Below are positions 50,581-61,802 of a stretch of DNA of 64,000 nt, in pieces; within the stretch, counting starts at the first letter, position 1, and the number at the start of each line of letters is the position of its first letter. The stretch is from the NCBI RefSeq assembly GCF_004357985.1, contig NZ_SMTF01000005.1, positions 124,001-188,000 of the forward strand, given 5' to 3'. The stretch comes from Luteimonas aestuarii (GTDB lineage: Bacteria > Pseudomonadota > Gammaproteobacteria > Xanthomonadales > Xanthomonadaceae). The position numbers and the translations under genes are program-made. The notes beneath the pieces were generated by a model. The model was given only the letters and a program-made list of their open reading frames with translations. It had not been told where the DNA came from and searched no databases.

Positions 50581-51927
50581 CTACTCGCGCACGATCTGGG
50601 GCGTGCCGAGGCCGAGGGCGGCGATCCGTGCAGAAAGTTGCGAGACACCCGCAGGTTCGACGCCGCCCACGCGCACACGCCACAGCGCGCGGCCATCGCG
50701 TGCCGCGTCCTGCACGCTGGCACTGGCAATGCCGGCGCCATGCAGCGTGGACAGCACGCGCTGCGCGTTGTCGCGCTGCGAGAACACACCGACCTGCAGG
50801 GTCAGGCCCCCGGCGGAAAGTGCCGGCGTTGCGGCGGCCACCGGCGTAACGCTTGCCGCAGGCGGCGTCGACGGCGGGCTTCCGCTCGCCACCGGCATGG
50901 CAGTTGGCGTGGCAACCGGCGCAGCGGCCGCTTGCGCGTCGATGCGTGCCTGGCGCTCGCGCATCCAGGCGTCGAACTCATCGGCCGTGCGCACGCGACC
51001 ATCCTGCAGCAGGGTGAAGCGGTTTTCCTCGCGCCCGTAGCCGGGGTGGTCTGCGGCGCGCGTGCTGGCCGCGGGCGGGCTCGTCGCGGCCACCGGGGCG
51101 ACCGGCGTGGCGACACTGGCAGGTGTTGCCGCGGCAGGCGCGGCGGCCAGGGGCGTGACGGCAACGGGCGGCGGCGCCGGCAATGCCTGCACCAGCCCGT
51201 CCAGCCCACTCGACGACGGTGCCGCGGCCTGCAGCGTCGGTTGGGCCTGCCCGGGCGTCAGTCCCCGCACTTCGACGCGACCGGTGCCCTGGCGGTGGAT
51301 GTCGAGCTTTACCGCGGCGGCATAGCTGAGATCGATCACGCGACCTTCGTGGAAGGGCCCGCGATCGTTCACCCGCACCACCACCGAGCGGCCGTTGTCG
51401 AGGTTGGTCACCCGCGCGAAGCTGGGCAACGGCAGCGACTTGTGCGCGGCAGTGAAGGCGTACATGTCGTACACCTCCTGGTTGGAGGTGCGACGGCCGT
51501 GGAACTTGTTGCCGTAGTAGGAGGCGATGCCGGTCTCGACGAAGCCGTCGGCACTGTCGCGCACTTGGTAGGACCGGCCCAGCACGGTGTACGGCGTGCG
51601 GTTGCCGACGCGCGACAGCGGCTCGTGCGCCACGACCGGTTCGGGGATGCACTCCACCCTCGGCAGGTAGTCGGGCACGGTGTCGCTGACACCGGGCTTG
51701 TACAGCCCGCCGGCGACGTAGTCGCCACGCGTGGACAGGTCTTCCTGCATCGCCGGATACGGCGACACGCCGGGGATGCAACCGGCAGGCACCGGTGCCG
51801 GCACGTGCGTGGTGATCGGCCCGCTTGCGCCGCCTGCGACTCGCGCCGCAGGCGCATCGGGCTTCTTGGGCGCGCCGCTGCACGCGGCCAGCAGCAGCAC
51901 CGCCAGCGCGGGCCACGCCGCCTTCAT
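50581..51927 (-). CDS. rlpA: RlpA, septal-ring lytic transglycosylase
   Basis: A 448-residue outer-membrane lipoprotein (lipobox LLAAC). The double-psi beta-barrel at about 125-215 contains ASYYGNKFHGRRTSNQE and VRVNDRGPF with the catalytic acid. A Pro/Ala linker leads to a C-terminal SPOR domain (about 370-448) that binds denuded septal glycan. In Pseudomonas RlpA cuts naked glycan strands. Start ATG 51927 overlaps the mltB stop (ATGA). Confidence 0.93.
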   Translation of the reverse strand: MKAAWPALAVLLLAACSGAPKKPDAPAARVAGGASGPITTHVPAPVPAGCIPGVSPYPAMQEDLSTRGDYVAGGLYKPGVSDTVPDYLPRVECIPEPVVAHEPLSRVGNRTPYTVLGRSYQVRDSADGFVETGIASYYGNKFHGRRTSNQEVYDMYAFTAAHKSLPLPSFARVTNLDNGRSVVVRVNDRGPFHEGRVIDLSYAAAVKLDIHRQGTGRVEVRGLTPGQAQPTLQAAAPSSSGLDGLVQALPAPPPVAVTPLAAAPAAATPASVATPVAPVAATSPPAASTRAADHPGYGREENRFTLLQDGRVRTADEFDAWMRERQARIDAQAAAAPVATPTAMPVASGSPPSTPPAASVTPVAAATPALSAGGLTLQVGVFSQRDNAQRVLSTLHGAGIASASVQDAARDGRALWRVRVGGVEPAGVSQLSARIAALGLGTPQIVRE

Positions 51928-53069
51928 CCTGCGCCGCTGCCCTGGCGGATGGACTGCGCCAGCTGGTGCACCGCCAGCGAGTACATCGGCGAACGGTTGT
52001 AGCGCGAGATCACGTAGAAGTTGCGGTAGGCGATCCAGTGCTCGGGACCGGACGCGCCCTGGAAGTTCAGCACGGTGGCACCTTCGGCGACCGGCTCGCC
52101 CGCGAGCGGGCGGTAGCCACGCGCGGCCAGCTGCGACAGCGGATGCACCGGGTCCAGCGTGTCCGGCTGGAATGGCTCGCGGCCCGGCTCCAGCGACGCA
52201 CGCGCCACCACCGGACCGCCGCGCTCCCAGCCATGCACCACGAAGTAGTTGGCGATCGAGGCGAACACGTCCGGCAGGTGGGTCAGCAGGTCGCGGCGGC
52301 CGTCGCCGTCGCCATCCTTCGCCCACAGCCGGTAACTGGACGGCATGAACTGGCCCAGGCCCATCGCGCCGGCGTAGCTGCCCTTGAGCGCGAGGATGTC
52401 GAGCTGCGGCTCGGCCTTCTCCAGCGCGAACAGCTGCGCGAGTTCGCCGGCGAAGAACGGCGCGCGGCGCGGGAAGCCGAACGCCAGGGTGTACAGCGCA
52501 TCGATCACGCGGTGGTTGCCGGTGACACGGCCGTAGCTGGTTTCCACGCCGATGATCGCCACGATCATCTCCGCCGGCACGCCGGTCTCGGCGGCGATGC
52601 GATCCAGCGCCACGCGGTTCTGGCGATAGAACGCGATGCCGCCGTCGATGCGCGCCTGGTTGATGAAGATCGGGCGGTACTCGTGCCACTGGCGCACCGC
52701 CTCGGCCGGGCGGTTCATGGCGTCGATGATCGACTGCCGGTGCTGCGCCTGCGCCAGCGTGCGGCGGATGTGCGCGCGGTCCACGTCGTAGGTGGTGGCG
52801 GTGTAGTCGACAAAGGCGTCGACCCGCTGCTGCAGCGGGAGGTCCGGGTTGGTGACCGATTCCGGCGCCACCGGGCGCTCGGGTGGCTGCGGCACCGGCG
52901 GCAGCAGGCCATTGCCTGCCGCGGGCGCTGGCGCGACGGCATCCCCCGTCGGTTCGGCGGCATCGGCCGCAGCGGCGTCGTGTTCGGTGGAGGTGGCCTG
53001 GGTCGCGCAGGCAGCAAGCGCGAACGGCAACAGGCAGGCGATCAGGCGTGCAGGTGTGCTGGAATTCAT
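51924..53069 (-). CDS. mltB: Membrane-bound lytic murein transglycosylase B
   Basis: A 381-residue lytic transglycosylase of family GH103 that cuts glycan strands with formation of 1,6-anhydro ends. A lipobox (LAAC) anchors it. The catalytic Glu is in IIGVETSYGRVTGNHRVIDA, and GSYAGAMGLGQFMPSSY is a family hallmark. ATG 53069 is used. It is coupled to rlpA by a 4-base overlap, so glycan-cleaving enzymes are made with the elongasome. Confidence 0.94.
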   Translation of the reverse strand: MNSSTPARLIACLLPFALAACATQATSTEHDAAAADAAEPTGDAVAPAPAAGNGLLPPVPQPPERPVAPESVTNPDLPLQQRVDAFVDYTATTYDVDRAHIRRTLAQAQHRQSIIDAMNRPAEAVRQWHEYRPIFINQARIDGGIAFYRQNRVALDRIAAETGVPAEMIVAIIGVETSYGRVTGNHRVIDALYTLAFGFPRRAPFFAGELAQLFALEKAEPQLDILALKGSYAGAMGLGQFMPSSYRLWAKDGDGDGRRDLLTHLPDVFASIANYFVVHGWERGGPVVARASLEPGREPFQPDTLDPVHPLSQLAARGYRPLAGEPVAEGATVLNFQGASGPEHWIAYRNFYVISRYNRSPMYSLAVHQLAQSIRQGSGAG

Positions 53070-53136
53070 CGGCGGCGAGGGTACCACGCGGCATCGCATG
53101 GACGACGCGCGCTGGCGATGCCGGTTCGCGCCGCGG

Positions 53137-54270
53137 TCATCTTCCGCGCTTGGCCGGTCCCTGCGCGCGCACCGCCATCACCACGCCCATGCCGGCCAGC
53201 AGCGACACCGCCGCGGTACCGCCGAAACTCAGCATCGGCATCGGCACGCCCACCACCGGCAGCAGGCCGGACACCATGCCGCCGTTGATCACCACGTACA
53301 CGAACAGCGCCAGCCCGAGCGTGCCGCCCAGCACACGCGCGTAGCCGTCGCGCGCCTCGGCGGCGATCCACAGGCAGCGGCCGATGATGAAGCCGTACAG
53401 CGCCAGGACCGTGACCACGCCGATCCAGCCGAATTCCTCGGCCAGCACCGCGAAGATGAAGTCGGTGGTGTGCTCGGGCACGTAGTCCAGGTGCGACTGC
53501 GAACCCTTGCCCCACCCCTGCCCGTTCCAGCCGCCGGAACCGATCGCGATCTTCGACTGGATGATGTTCCAGCCCGCGCCCAGCGGATCGTTCTCCGGAT
53601 CACGGAAGGTCAGGATGCGGTCGCGCTGGTAGGCCTGCAGCATCGGGAACCACGACATCGGCGCGAACAGCGCCAGCAGCGCCGCCACCGCCGCACCCAC
53701 GCCGCCCGCGATGAACCACCACCACGACAGGCCCGCCAGGTACAGCGCGAACACGCCGCTGGCCAGCACCAGCATGGCGGTGCCGAAATCCGGCTGCAGC
53801 AGGATCAGTCCTGTCGGCAGCGCGATCACGGCCACGCCCGCCAGCACTTGCAGCGGACGCGGCGGCAACGGCCCCTGCACCAGCGTCCACGCCGCCATCA
53901 TCGGCAGGCACAGTTTCATCAGCTCGGCCGGCTGGAAGAAGAACACGCCCAGGTTGATCCAGTGCGCGCCGCTGCGTCCCGTGCCGATGAACAGCACCAG
54001 CACCAGCGGCAGCAGCGACAGGCCGTACACGAACGGCGTGGCCCGTCGCAGCAGCGGCACGGGCACCCGCGACAGCACCCACAACCCGCCCAGGCCAACG
54101 ACGTAGCGCGCGGCCTGCGACTGCACCACCGCCATGTCCTGGTTGGTCGCACTGCTCAGCAGCGCCAGGCCGATCACCATCAGCGCCACCAACGCAGCCA
54201 GCAGCAGCCAGTCCAGCGTGCGGGTCAGCCGCAGGAACATGTCGAACAGCCAGCGCAGGATGGTGTTCAC
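53137..54270 (-). CDS. rodA: SEDS-family glycosyltransferase RodA
   Basis: A 377-residue, ten-helix peptidoglycan polymerase of the elongasome. Conserved SEDS phrases are FQPAELMKL, GWNGQGWGKGSQSHLDYVPE (the periplasmic loop with catalytic Asp) and GGTAAVSLLAGMGVVM at the end. GTG 54270 overlaps the mrdA stop (GTGA), coupling it with its transpeptidase partner. Confidence 0.95.
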   Translation of the reverse strand: MNTILRWLFDMFLRLTRTLDWLLLAALVALMVIGLALLSSATNQDMAVVQSQAARYVVGLGGLWVLSRVPVPLLRRATPFVYGLSLLPLVLVLFIGTGRSGAHWINLGVFFFQPAELMKLCLPMMAAWTLVQGPLPPRPLQVLAGVAVIALPTGLILLQPDFGTAMLVLASGVFALYLAGLSWWWFIAGGVGAAVAALLALFAPMSWFPMLQAYQRDRILTFRDPENDPLGAGWNIIQSKIAIGSGGWNGQGWGKGSQSHLDYVPEHTTDFIFAVLAEEFGWIGVVTVLALYGFIIGRCLWIAAEARDGYARVLGGTLGLALFVYVVINGGMVSGLLPVVGVPMPMLSFGGTAAVSLLAGMGVVMAVRAQGPAKRGR

Positions 54271-56231
54271 GGGCGCGCCGCCTCCGTTGCCGGACGCGAC
54301 GCCGGGTCCGCAGCGGCATCCGCGGGCTCGCTATCCGACGGATCGACGGGATCGGTCACGCCAGCCTCGATGGCTTCCGACTCCGGCACCTCCGGCATCG
54401 TGCCGACGATCCAGGCATCGAAGATCCGGCGCGCGATCGGCGCCGCCGTGGTGCCGCCGTAGCCACCGTGCTCCACCACCACCGCGACGGCGATCGTCGG
54501 GTCTTCGGCCGGCGCGTAGCCGACGAACAGCGCCTGGTGGCGCAGGTGGTACGGCAACTGCCGCGGATCCATGCGTGCAGTGCCGCGACGGCTGATGCGC
54601 TGCGCGGTGCCGGTCTTCCCGGCCATGCGGTACTCGGCGCCGCGGGCCATCGCGGTCGCGGTGCCGCGGCCGTGGATGGTGTTCTCCATGCCTTCCCGTA
54701 CCGCGCGCAGGTGCATCGCGTTGTCGGTGATCGAGGCGGTGGCACCTGCAGGCACCTCCTGCCAGGGCTGGTCGAAGCCCTCGCGCGTCTCCGCCGCCAG
54801 CCGCAGTTCGCGCAGGGTACCGCCGTCGGCGATCGCGGCGGTGCCACGCGCCAGCTGCAGCGCGGTGGCGATCCAGTAGCCCTGGCCAATGCCCGCGATG
54901 ACCGTTTCGCCCGGATACCACGGCTCGCGCGTGCGCGAGGCCTTCCACTGCGGCGACGGCACCACGCCCGCGTTTTCGCCCACCAGGTCGATGCCGGTCG
55001 GCTGGCCGAAGCCGTAGCGCACCATGTATTCGTCGAAGCGCGCGATGCCCATCTGGTAGGCGAGCTGGTAGTAGTAGTAGTTGATCGAGCGCGAGATCGA
55101 ATCGCGCAGGTCCACCCAACCGCCCGCGCCGCCGGCATCGCGATAACCACGGCGCTGGCCAGGGATGAAGAATTCGCCGGTCGAGAACACCCGGCTTTCC
55201 GGCGTGCGCATGCCGCTGTCCACGCCGGCCAGCGCCACGAACGGCTTGATCGTCGATCCCGGCGGTCCGCCGCCCAGTACGTTGCGGTTGAACAGCGGCC
55301 GCGCCGGGTCATCCATCAGCCGCCGGTAGTCGGCATGCGGGATGCCGTTGACGAACAGGTTGGCGTCGAAGCTCGGCAGGCTGACCATGCCCAGCACCTG
55401 CCCGGTCTTCGGGTCCACCGCCACCGCCGAACCATGCAGTTCGCCGAACGCGGCCACCATCGCCCGCTGCAGCTCCAGGTCGATGCCCAGCCGCAGGTCC
55501 GCGCCGGCCTTCGCCGGCACCATGCCGATGGTGCGCAGCGCGCGGCCCTCGACATTGGTTTCCACCTGCTCGTAGCCGATGCGGCCGCGCAGCTGCGGGT
55601 CGTAGTACCGCTCCAGGCCGGTGCGACCGGTGTGCGGGAACAGCACCTGCGAAGCGCCGTAGCGCTGCACGTCGTTTTCGTCGGTGCGCCCAACGTAGCC
55701 GATCACGTGTGCGAACAGGTCGCCGTGCAGGTAGCGGCGGGTCAGGTAGGGCACCACTTCCACGCCGGGGAATTTCCAGCGGTCCACGGCGAAGCGCGCG
55801 ACCTCCTCGTCGCTCACGCGCGCCTTCAGCGTGATCGCGCGGAAGCTGCGGGTGGCACGGCGCTCGCGATGGAAGCGTTCGATCTCCTCCGGCGTCAGCT
55901 CCACCACCTGGGCCAGCGCCTCCACCAGCGCCTGCACGTCGCCGGCATCCTCCGGCGTCACCTCCAGGCGGTAGGCGGGCACGTTGTCGGCCAGCAGGCG
56001 GCCCTGTCGGTCGTAGATCAATCCGCGCGCGGGCACCACCGGCCGCGGCTTGATGCGGTTCGCTTCCGAGCGGCGCGCATATTCCTCGTGGTCGACCACC
56101 TGCAGCTTGAAATACCACGCCGCCAGCACGCCCAGCGCCAACAGCACCACGCCGAACCCCACCAGCGCGCGCAGCCGGAACTGTGCCGCCTCCGCGGCGG
56201 GGTTGCGCATGCGCTGCGAGCGACGTGCCAC
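54267..56231 (-). CDS. mrdA: Penicillin-binding protein 2
   Basis: A 654-residue class B transpeptidase that crosslinks peptidoglycan during side-wall growth. One N-terminal helix (about 22-45), a pedestal domain (50-230), and the transpeptidase domain with Ser326 in GSTIKPF, the SxN of SINYYYYQ and KTGTAQ. The C-terminus is a ~40-residue acidic/Ala-rich tail that E. coli lacks. It starts at GTG 56231, 12 bases after mreD. Confidence 0.95.
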   Translation of the reverse strand: MARRSQRMRNPAAEAAQFRLRALVGFGVVLLALGVLAAWYFKLQVVDHEEYARRSEANRIKPRPVVPARGLIYDRQGRLLADNVPAYRLEVTPEDAGDVQALVEALAQVVELTPEEIERFHRERRATRSFRAITLKARVSDEEVARFAVDRWKFPGVEVVPYLTRRYLHGDLFAHVIGYVGRTDENDVQRYGASQVLFPHTGRTGLERYYDPQLRGRIGYEQVETNVEGRALRTIGMVPAKAGADLRLGIDLELQRAMVAAFGELHGSAVAVDPKTGQVLGMVSLPSFDANLFVNGIPHADYRRLMDDPARPLFNRNVLGGGPPGSTIKPFVALAGVDSGMRTPESRVFSTGEFFIPGQRRGYRDAGGAGGWVDLRDSISRSINYYYYQLAYQMGIARFDEYMVRYGFGQPTGIDLVGENAGVVPSPQWKASRTREPWYPGETVIAGIGQGYWIATALQLARGTAAIADGGTLRELRLAAETREGFDQPWQEVPAGATASITDNAMHLRAVREGMENTIHGRGTATAMARGAEYRMAGKTGTAQRISRRGTARMDPRQLPYHLRHQALFVGYAPAEDPTIAVAVVVEHGGYGGTTAAPIARRIFDAWIVGTMPEVPESEAIEAGVTDPVDPSDSEPADAAADPASRPATEAARP

Positions 56232-56243
56232 GGCCGGCCGCCG

Positions 56244-56726
56244 TCAGCGCGCGCGGCGGCCGAGCCGCAACGCGTCCAGCACCAGGAACACCGGGCCCCA
56301 CAGCAGCATGCCCAGCAGCGGCGCCAGCCAGTACATCCAGTGCAACTGCGGCAGGCCCAGCAACAGGTGCACGGCGGCATTGACCACGCGGTCGTTGAGC
56401 AACAGGCCACCGATCGCCAGCGCCTGCTGCGCTACGGGGAAAAAGCGCAACTGGGCGCGGAAGCGCTGCAGGATGAAGGCCATCACCACCAGGCGTAGCG
56501 CTTGTTCGCCCAGCAGCGTGCCCGAGGCCAGGTCGGCAACCAGGCCAACGGAAAAGGCGAAGCCCAGGCCGACGCGATCGGGCTCCTCGATCGCCCAGTA
56601 CGCCACCACCAGCGCCAGCCAGTACGGCCGCAGCGGCTGCAGCAGCTCGGGCAGCGGCAACAGGCCCAGCAGCAGGGCGACCAGCACGCTCGCCGGCAGC
56701 GGCCACAGGCGGCTGCGCCGGCTCAC
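56244..56726 (-). CDS. mreD: Rod shape-determining protein MreD
   Basis: A 160-residue inner-membrane protein with five or six helices, the least conserved subunit of the elongasome. LVVAYWAIEEPDRVGLGFAF and GLVADLASGTLLGEQALRL, with the Asp/Gly-rich turn, are the recognisable MreD segment. The GTG start overlaps the mreC stop (GTGA). Confidence 0.93.
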   Translation of the reverse strand: MSRRSRLWPLPASVLVALLLGLLPLPELLQPLRPYWLALVVAYWAIEEPDRVGLGFAFSVGLVADLASGTLLGEQALRLVVMAFILQRFRAQLRFFPVAQQALAIGGLLLNDRVVNAAVHLLLGLPQLHWMYWLAPLLGMLLWGPVFLVLDALRLGRRAR

Positions 56727-57673
56727 GGCGCGGGCCCCTGCGCCGGGGTTGCGTCCGGTGCAGCCGCGTCTTCCAACTGCACCGCGTCATCGAGCGGGGG
56801 AGCCTGCGCCTGCTCCACATCGAACGTGATCGGCGCCCGGTTTTCCTGCAACAGCAGGACGTCGCGACCGCGATCCAGCTGCGCCGCCGGCATCAACTCG
56901 CCCAGGATGAAGGCGTGGCTGTCGTCGGGGCGCAGCGAGGTCACCGTGCCCACCGGGAAGCCGGGCGGGAACCGTCCACCCAATCCGGAGGTGACCACCA
57001 CGTCGCCCTCCTCCAGGTCGGCCGACACCGGGATGTTGCGCAGCTCGAGCCGGTCGCTGCGGCCCACGCCATACGCCACCAGCCGCACGCCGTTGCGCGG
57101 TACCACCACCGGCACCGCGTGGTCCAGATCGGTGAGCAGGAGCACCGTGGCCGTCCCCGGCGTGACCGCGATGATCTGGCCCAGCAGCCCACCGGCATCG
57201 ATGACGCTCTGGCCCTGGCGCACGCCCTGGCGGCTGCCGGCATCGAGCAGCAGGCGCTGGCGCGTGGGCTCGAGGTCGATGTCGAGGATCGGCGCCAGCT
57301 GCACGTCCAGGCCACCACGCTCGGCCGCGCCCAGCAGGCCGCGCAGGCGCGTGTTCTCCTCCGACTCCACCTGCAGCCGCGCCTGGCGCGCACCCATCAC
57401 CAGCAGTTCGTTGCGCAGGCGACGGTTGTCCTCGGCCAGCAGGCCGCGCGTCGCCGCGTCGTCACGCATGCTGCGGCCCATGCGCGAAGGCAGCCCCGCC
57501 AGCTGCCACAGGGGCTGTACCGCCACCTGCATCGTCGCCCGCGCCTGCGACAGCCAGCCGCCGCGGTGGTCGAGCACGATCAGGGTGACCGCGAGCGCCA
57601 GGTAGGCCAGCAATCGCAGCGTCCCGGCGACGTCGCCGGGGCGGGAAGCGTTGGGGCTGGCATAGGCAGGCAC
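56723..57673 (-). CDS. mreC: Rod shape-determining protein MreC
   Basis: A 316-residue periplasmic scaffold of the elongasome. It has one N-terminal helix (about 21-38), a coiled coil (70-110), then the two-barrel core with VIDAGGLLGQIIAVTPGTAT and DLEEGDVVVTSGLGGRFPPG. A Pro/Ala-rich tail closes it. GTG 57673 is the start. It is 122 bases from mreB. Confidence 0.94.
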   Translation of the reverse strand: MPAYASPNASRPGDVAGTLRLLAYLALAVTLIVLDHRGGWLSQARATMQVAVQPLWQLAGLPSRMGRSMRDDAATRGLLAEDNRRLRNELLVMGARQARLQVESEENTRLRGLLGAAERGGLDVQLAPILDIDLEPTRQRLLLDAGSRQGVRQGQSVIDAGGLLGQIIAVTPGTATVLLLTDLDHAVPVVVPRNGVRLVAYGVGRSDRLELRNIPVSADLEEGDVVVTSGLGGRFPPGFPVGTVTSLRPDDSHAFILGELMPAAQLDRGRDVLLLQENRAPITFDVEQAQAPPLDDAVQLEDAAAPDATPAQGPAP

Positions 57674-57795
57674 GTCGTGTCGTCGGTCGTCGGCGTGGGA
57701 GTGGCGGCAGTGCCCGAGGAAGCGCCCGCGGGCGCGAGGGTCCGGACCCTACGATACAGGCCGCGGTCGCGCGCGGGGCGCGCCGCGCCGGCAGG

Positions 57796-58884
<1,089 letters not shown>

Positions 58885-59066
58885 CTAGCAAAAAAGCGCT
58901 TTGCCGCGGCCTCCCGGAACACGCGACGTGGCGCCGGGCACGCTTCCGGTCGCCGCCGCCTGCTATCACCCCATCCAGCGCACCCGCAAAGCCCGCGCCG
59001 GCCGCGGCTGGCCTCGCCCCGGCCGCCCGGCTACCCTAATCGCCCTTTCCGCCACCGAGACACCCG

Positions 59067-59999
59067 ATGTCCGCTCTGATCTGCGGTTCCCTGGCCTACG
59101 ACACCATCATGGTGTTCCCCGACCAGTTCAAGAACCACATCCTGCCGGACAAGGTGCACATCCTGAACGTCTCGTTCCTGGTGCCGCGGATGCGTCGCGA
59201 GTTCGGCGGCTGTGCCGGCAACATCGCCTACAACCTCAAGCTGCTGGGTGGCGACCCGGTCCCGATGGCCACCGTCGGCCAGGATTTCGGGCCTTACCGC
59301 GAATGGTTCGAGGAGAACGGTATTCCCCTCGACCACGTCAAGGTGATCGACGAGCTGTTCACCCCGCAGGCCTTCATCACCACCGACCACGACAACAACC
59401 AGATCACCGCCTTCCACCCGGGCGCGATGATGCGCAGCTACGAGAACCACGTACGCGACGTGCCCGGCGTGACCATCGGCATCGTCAGCCCCGACGGCTA
59501 CGAAGGCATGATCCAGAACGCGAGGGAGTTCGCCGAGGCCGGCATCCCCTTCATCTTCGATCCCGGCCAGGCGATGCCGCTGTTCAACGGCACCGAGCTA
59601 CGCGCGTTCATCGAACAGGCGCAGTACGTCACCGTGAACGACTACGAATCCAACCTGCTGCAGGAACGCACCGGTTGGAGCGAGGCGGAGATCGCCGGGA
59701 AGGTGAAGGCCTACATCGCCACGCGCGGCCCGAAGGGCGCATGCATCCACGCCGACGGCAAGACCTACGACATCCCGCCCGCGCACGAGCGCCGGGTGAC
59801 CGACCCGACCGGCTGCGGCGACGCCTTCCGCGCCGGCCTGATCTGGGGCATCGAGAAGGGCCACGACTGGATGACCATCGGCCGCATCGGCAACCTGATG
59901 GGCGCACTGAAGGTCGAACACCCGGGCACCCAGAACCAGCGCTTCGATTACGACGAATTCGCCGGACAGTTCCGGCAACAGTTCGGCTACGCGCTGTAA
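59067..59999 (+). CDS. PfkB-family carbohydrate/nucleoside kinase
   Basis: A 310-residue kinase of the ribokinase fold, in a branch usually called adenosine or sugar kinase in Xanthomonads. GGCAGNIAYNLKLLGGDP is PfkB signature 1 and DPTGCGDAFRAGLIWG is signature 2 with the catalytic Asp. The lid has VSFLVPRMRREFGG. Without a neighbour hint the substrate stays open between adenosine, ribose-like sugars and inosine. A GC hairpin at 60018-60043 follows. Confidence 0.9.
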   Translation: MSALICGSLAYDTIMVFPDQFKNHILPDKVHILNVSFLVPRMRREFGGCAGNIAYNLKLLGGDPVPMATVGQDFGPYREWFEENGIPLDHVKVIDELFTPQAFITTDHDNNQITAFHPGAMMRSYENHVRDVPGVTIGIVSPDGYEGMIQNAREFAEAGIPFIFDPGQAMPLFNGTELRAFIEQAQYVTVNDYESNLLQERTGWSEAEIAGKVKAYIATRGPKGACIHADGKTYDIPPAHERRVTDPTGCGDAFRAGLIWGIEKGHDWMTIGRIGNLMGALKVEHPGTQNQRFDYDEFAGQFRQQFGYAL

Positions 60000-60017
60000 C
60001 CGTCGCCGATCGGATCG

Positions 60018-60043
60018 CCGGACCCGAACTGCGCAGGGTCCGG
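60018..60043. terminator. GC hairpin between convergent kinase and glutaredoxin genes
   Basis: CCGGACCC at 60018-60025 pairs with GGGTCCGG at 60036-60043 around a 10-base loop. No T tract follows on either strand, so it is at best a weak or Rho-helped terminator. Confidence 0.4.
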
Positions 60044-60110
60044 CAACCCCCTCGTACCGCGGACGCAGGCGCAGGGGCCAGCGGCGCATGCGCCAGCCCG
60101 CACCGCAGCC

Positions 60111-60341
60111 TCACCGCTCCCCGAGCAGGCGCGCCACTGCGGGCCCGTCGAACGGCCAGTCCAGCTCATCGCCGCTGGCGGCATCCCTCAGTACCGGCAC
60201 CCTTGCGCCATAACGGGCTTCCAGCACGGCGTCATCATCGATGAACACGCTCTGGAAGTCAGGCGCACGCACCTGCGACAGCACGTCCAGCGCGAGGTCG
60301 CACAGGTGGCAATCGTCGCGCTGGTAGAGGATCAACGGCAT
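60111..60341 (-). CDS. Glutaredoxin-family protein
   Basis: A 76-residue small thioredoxin-fold protein. [20 protein letters not shown] carries the dithiol motif C-x2-C, and GARVPVLRD holds the cis-Pro loop. This short DUF836-like type is often called glutaredoxin family. ATG 60341 is chosen since upstream codons lack family similarity. It is divergent from sdaA across 71 bases. Confidence 0.88.
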   Translation of the reverse strand: MPLILYQRDDCHLCDLALDVLSQVRAPDFQSVFIDDDAVLEARYGARVPVLRDAASGDELDWPFDGPAVARLLGER

Positions 60342-60412
60342 GGCCCGTTCCCGAAGATGGTATTGCCGCAACGCGGCACTGCACCGGGCCGGCGGTCGAT
60401 AGAATACGCGCC

Positions 60413-61795
60413 ATGGCCGTCAGCACGTTCGACCTTTACAAGATCGGCATCGGGCCGAGTTCCTCGCATACCGTCGGGCCGATGCGCGCGGCGGCGCGCT
60501 TCGTCGAGCGCTGGCTGGTCGAACCGGGCCGGCTGCAGGACGTCGCGCGGATCCGCGCCGAGGTGTTCGGCTCGCTGGCCCTGACCGGCCGTGGCCACGG
60601 CACCGACAAGGCGGTGCTGATGGGAATGGAAGGCCACTACCCGAACGCCATCGACCCCGACATCATCCCGGCCGCCCTGGAGCGCATCCGCAAGGACAAG
60701 CGCATCCGCGTGCAGGGCACGCATGAGATCGCCTTCGACGAAAAGCGCGACCTGGTGATGAACAAGCGCCAGAAGCTGCCGCACCACACCAACGGCATGC
60801 GCTTCACCGCCTTCGATGCGGAAGGCGACGAGATCGCCACGCGCGACTACTATTCGGTCGGCGGCGGCTTCGTGGTCAATGCCGACGAAGCGGCCGAGGA
60901 CCGCATCGTCGCGGACACCACGCCGGTACCTCACCCGTTCTCCAGCGGCGACGAACTGCTGCAGCGCGCGCGCGATGCCGGCATCTCCATCGCGCAGCTG
61001 ATGCTGGACAACGAGAAGAGCTGGCGCAGCGAGGACGAGGTCTTCGCCGGCCTGCGCGAACTGTGGTCGGCGATGCAGGCCTGCGTGGCGCGTGGCATCC
61101 GCGAGGAAGGCACCCTGCCCGGCGGGCTGCACGTGTCGCGCCGTGCGCCCACCCTGCACAAGGAACTCTCGTCGCGCCCGGAAGCGGCGATGCGCGACCC
61201 GCTCACCGTCCTCGACTGGGTGAACCTGTACGCGCTGGCCGTGAACGAGGAAAACGCCGCCGGTGGACGCGTGGTCACCGCACCCACCAACGGCGCAGCC
61301 GGCATCCTGCCCGCGGTGCTGCACTACTACGACCGCTTCTGCCCGGGTTCGAGCGAGCGCGGCGTGTTCGATTTCCTGCTCACCGCCGCCGCGGTCGGCA
61401 TCCTCTACAAGGAAAACGCCTCGATCAGCGGGGCCGAAGTCGGTTGCCAGGGCGAGGTGGGCGTGGCCTGTTCGATGGCCGCCGCAGGATTGACCGCCGC
61501 GCTGGGCGGCACGCCCAGCCAGATCGAGAATGCGGCCGAGATCGGCATGGAACACAACCTCGGCCTGACCTGCGACCCGATCGGCGGACTGGTGCAGATC
61601 CCGTGCATCGAGCGCAACGCGATGGGCGCGGTGAAGGCGATCAACGCCAGCCGCATGGCGCTGCGCGGCGACGGCAAGCACAAGGTCAGCCTGGACAAGG
61701 TGATCAAGACCATGCGCGACACCGGCCGCGACATGCAGGACAAGTACAAGGAAACCTCGCGCGGCGGACTGGCGGTCAACGTGATCGAATGCTGA
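60413..61795 (+). CDS. sdaA: L-serine ammonia-lyase (iron-sulfur type)
   Basis: A 460-residue single-chain L-serine dehydratase that turns serine into pyruvate and ammonia. [14 protein letters not shown] is the N-terminal substrate loop. The 4Fe-4S cluster ligands are in [16 protein letters not shown] and [19 protein letters not shown]. The alpha and beta parts are fused, as in E. coli. The fusion gene at 61803 begins seven bases after its stop. Confidence 0.95.
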   Translation: MAVSTFDLYKIGIGPSSSHTVGPMRAAARFVERWLVEPGRLQDVARIRAEVFGSLALTGRGHGTDKAVLMGMEGHYPNAIDPDIIPAALERIRKDKRIRVQGTHEIAFDEKRDLVMNKRQKLPHHTNGMRFTAFDAEGDEIATRDYYSVGGGFVVNADEAAEDRIVADTTPVPHPFSSGDELLQRARDAGISIAQLMLDNEKSWRSEDEVFAGLRELWSAMQACVARGIREEGTLPGGLHVSRRAPTLHKELSSRPEAAMRDPLTVLDWVNLYALAVNEENAAGGRVVTAPTNGAAGILPAVLHYYDRFCPGSSERGVFDFLLTAAAVGILYKENASISGAEVGCQGEVGVACSMAAAGLTAALGGTPSQIENAAEIGMEHNLGLTCDPIGGLVQIPCIERNAMGAVKAINASRMALRGDGKHKVSLDKVIKTMRDTGRDMQDKYKETSRGGLAVNVIEC

Positions 61796-61802
61796 AGCCG
61801 GC

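Noticed and set aside
54468-56498. 676-codon plus-strand frame opposite mrdA and mreD
   Set aside because: His/Arg/Gln-rich antisense frame without any recognisable domain; mrdA and mreD are certain.
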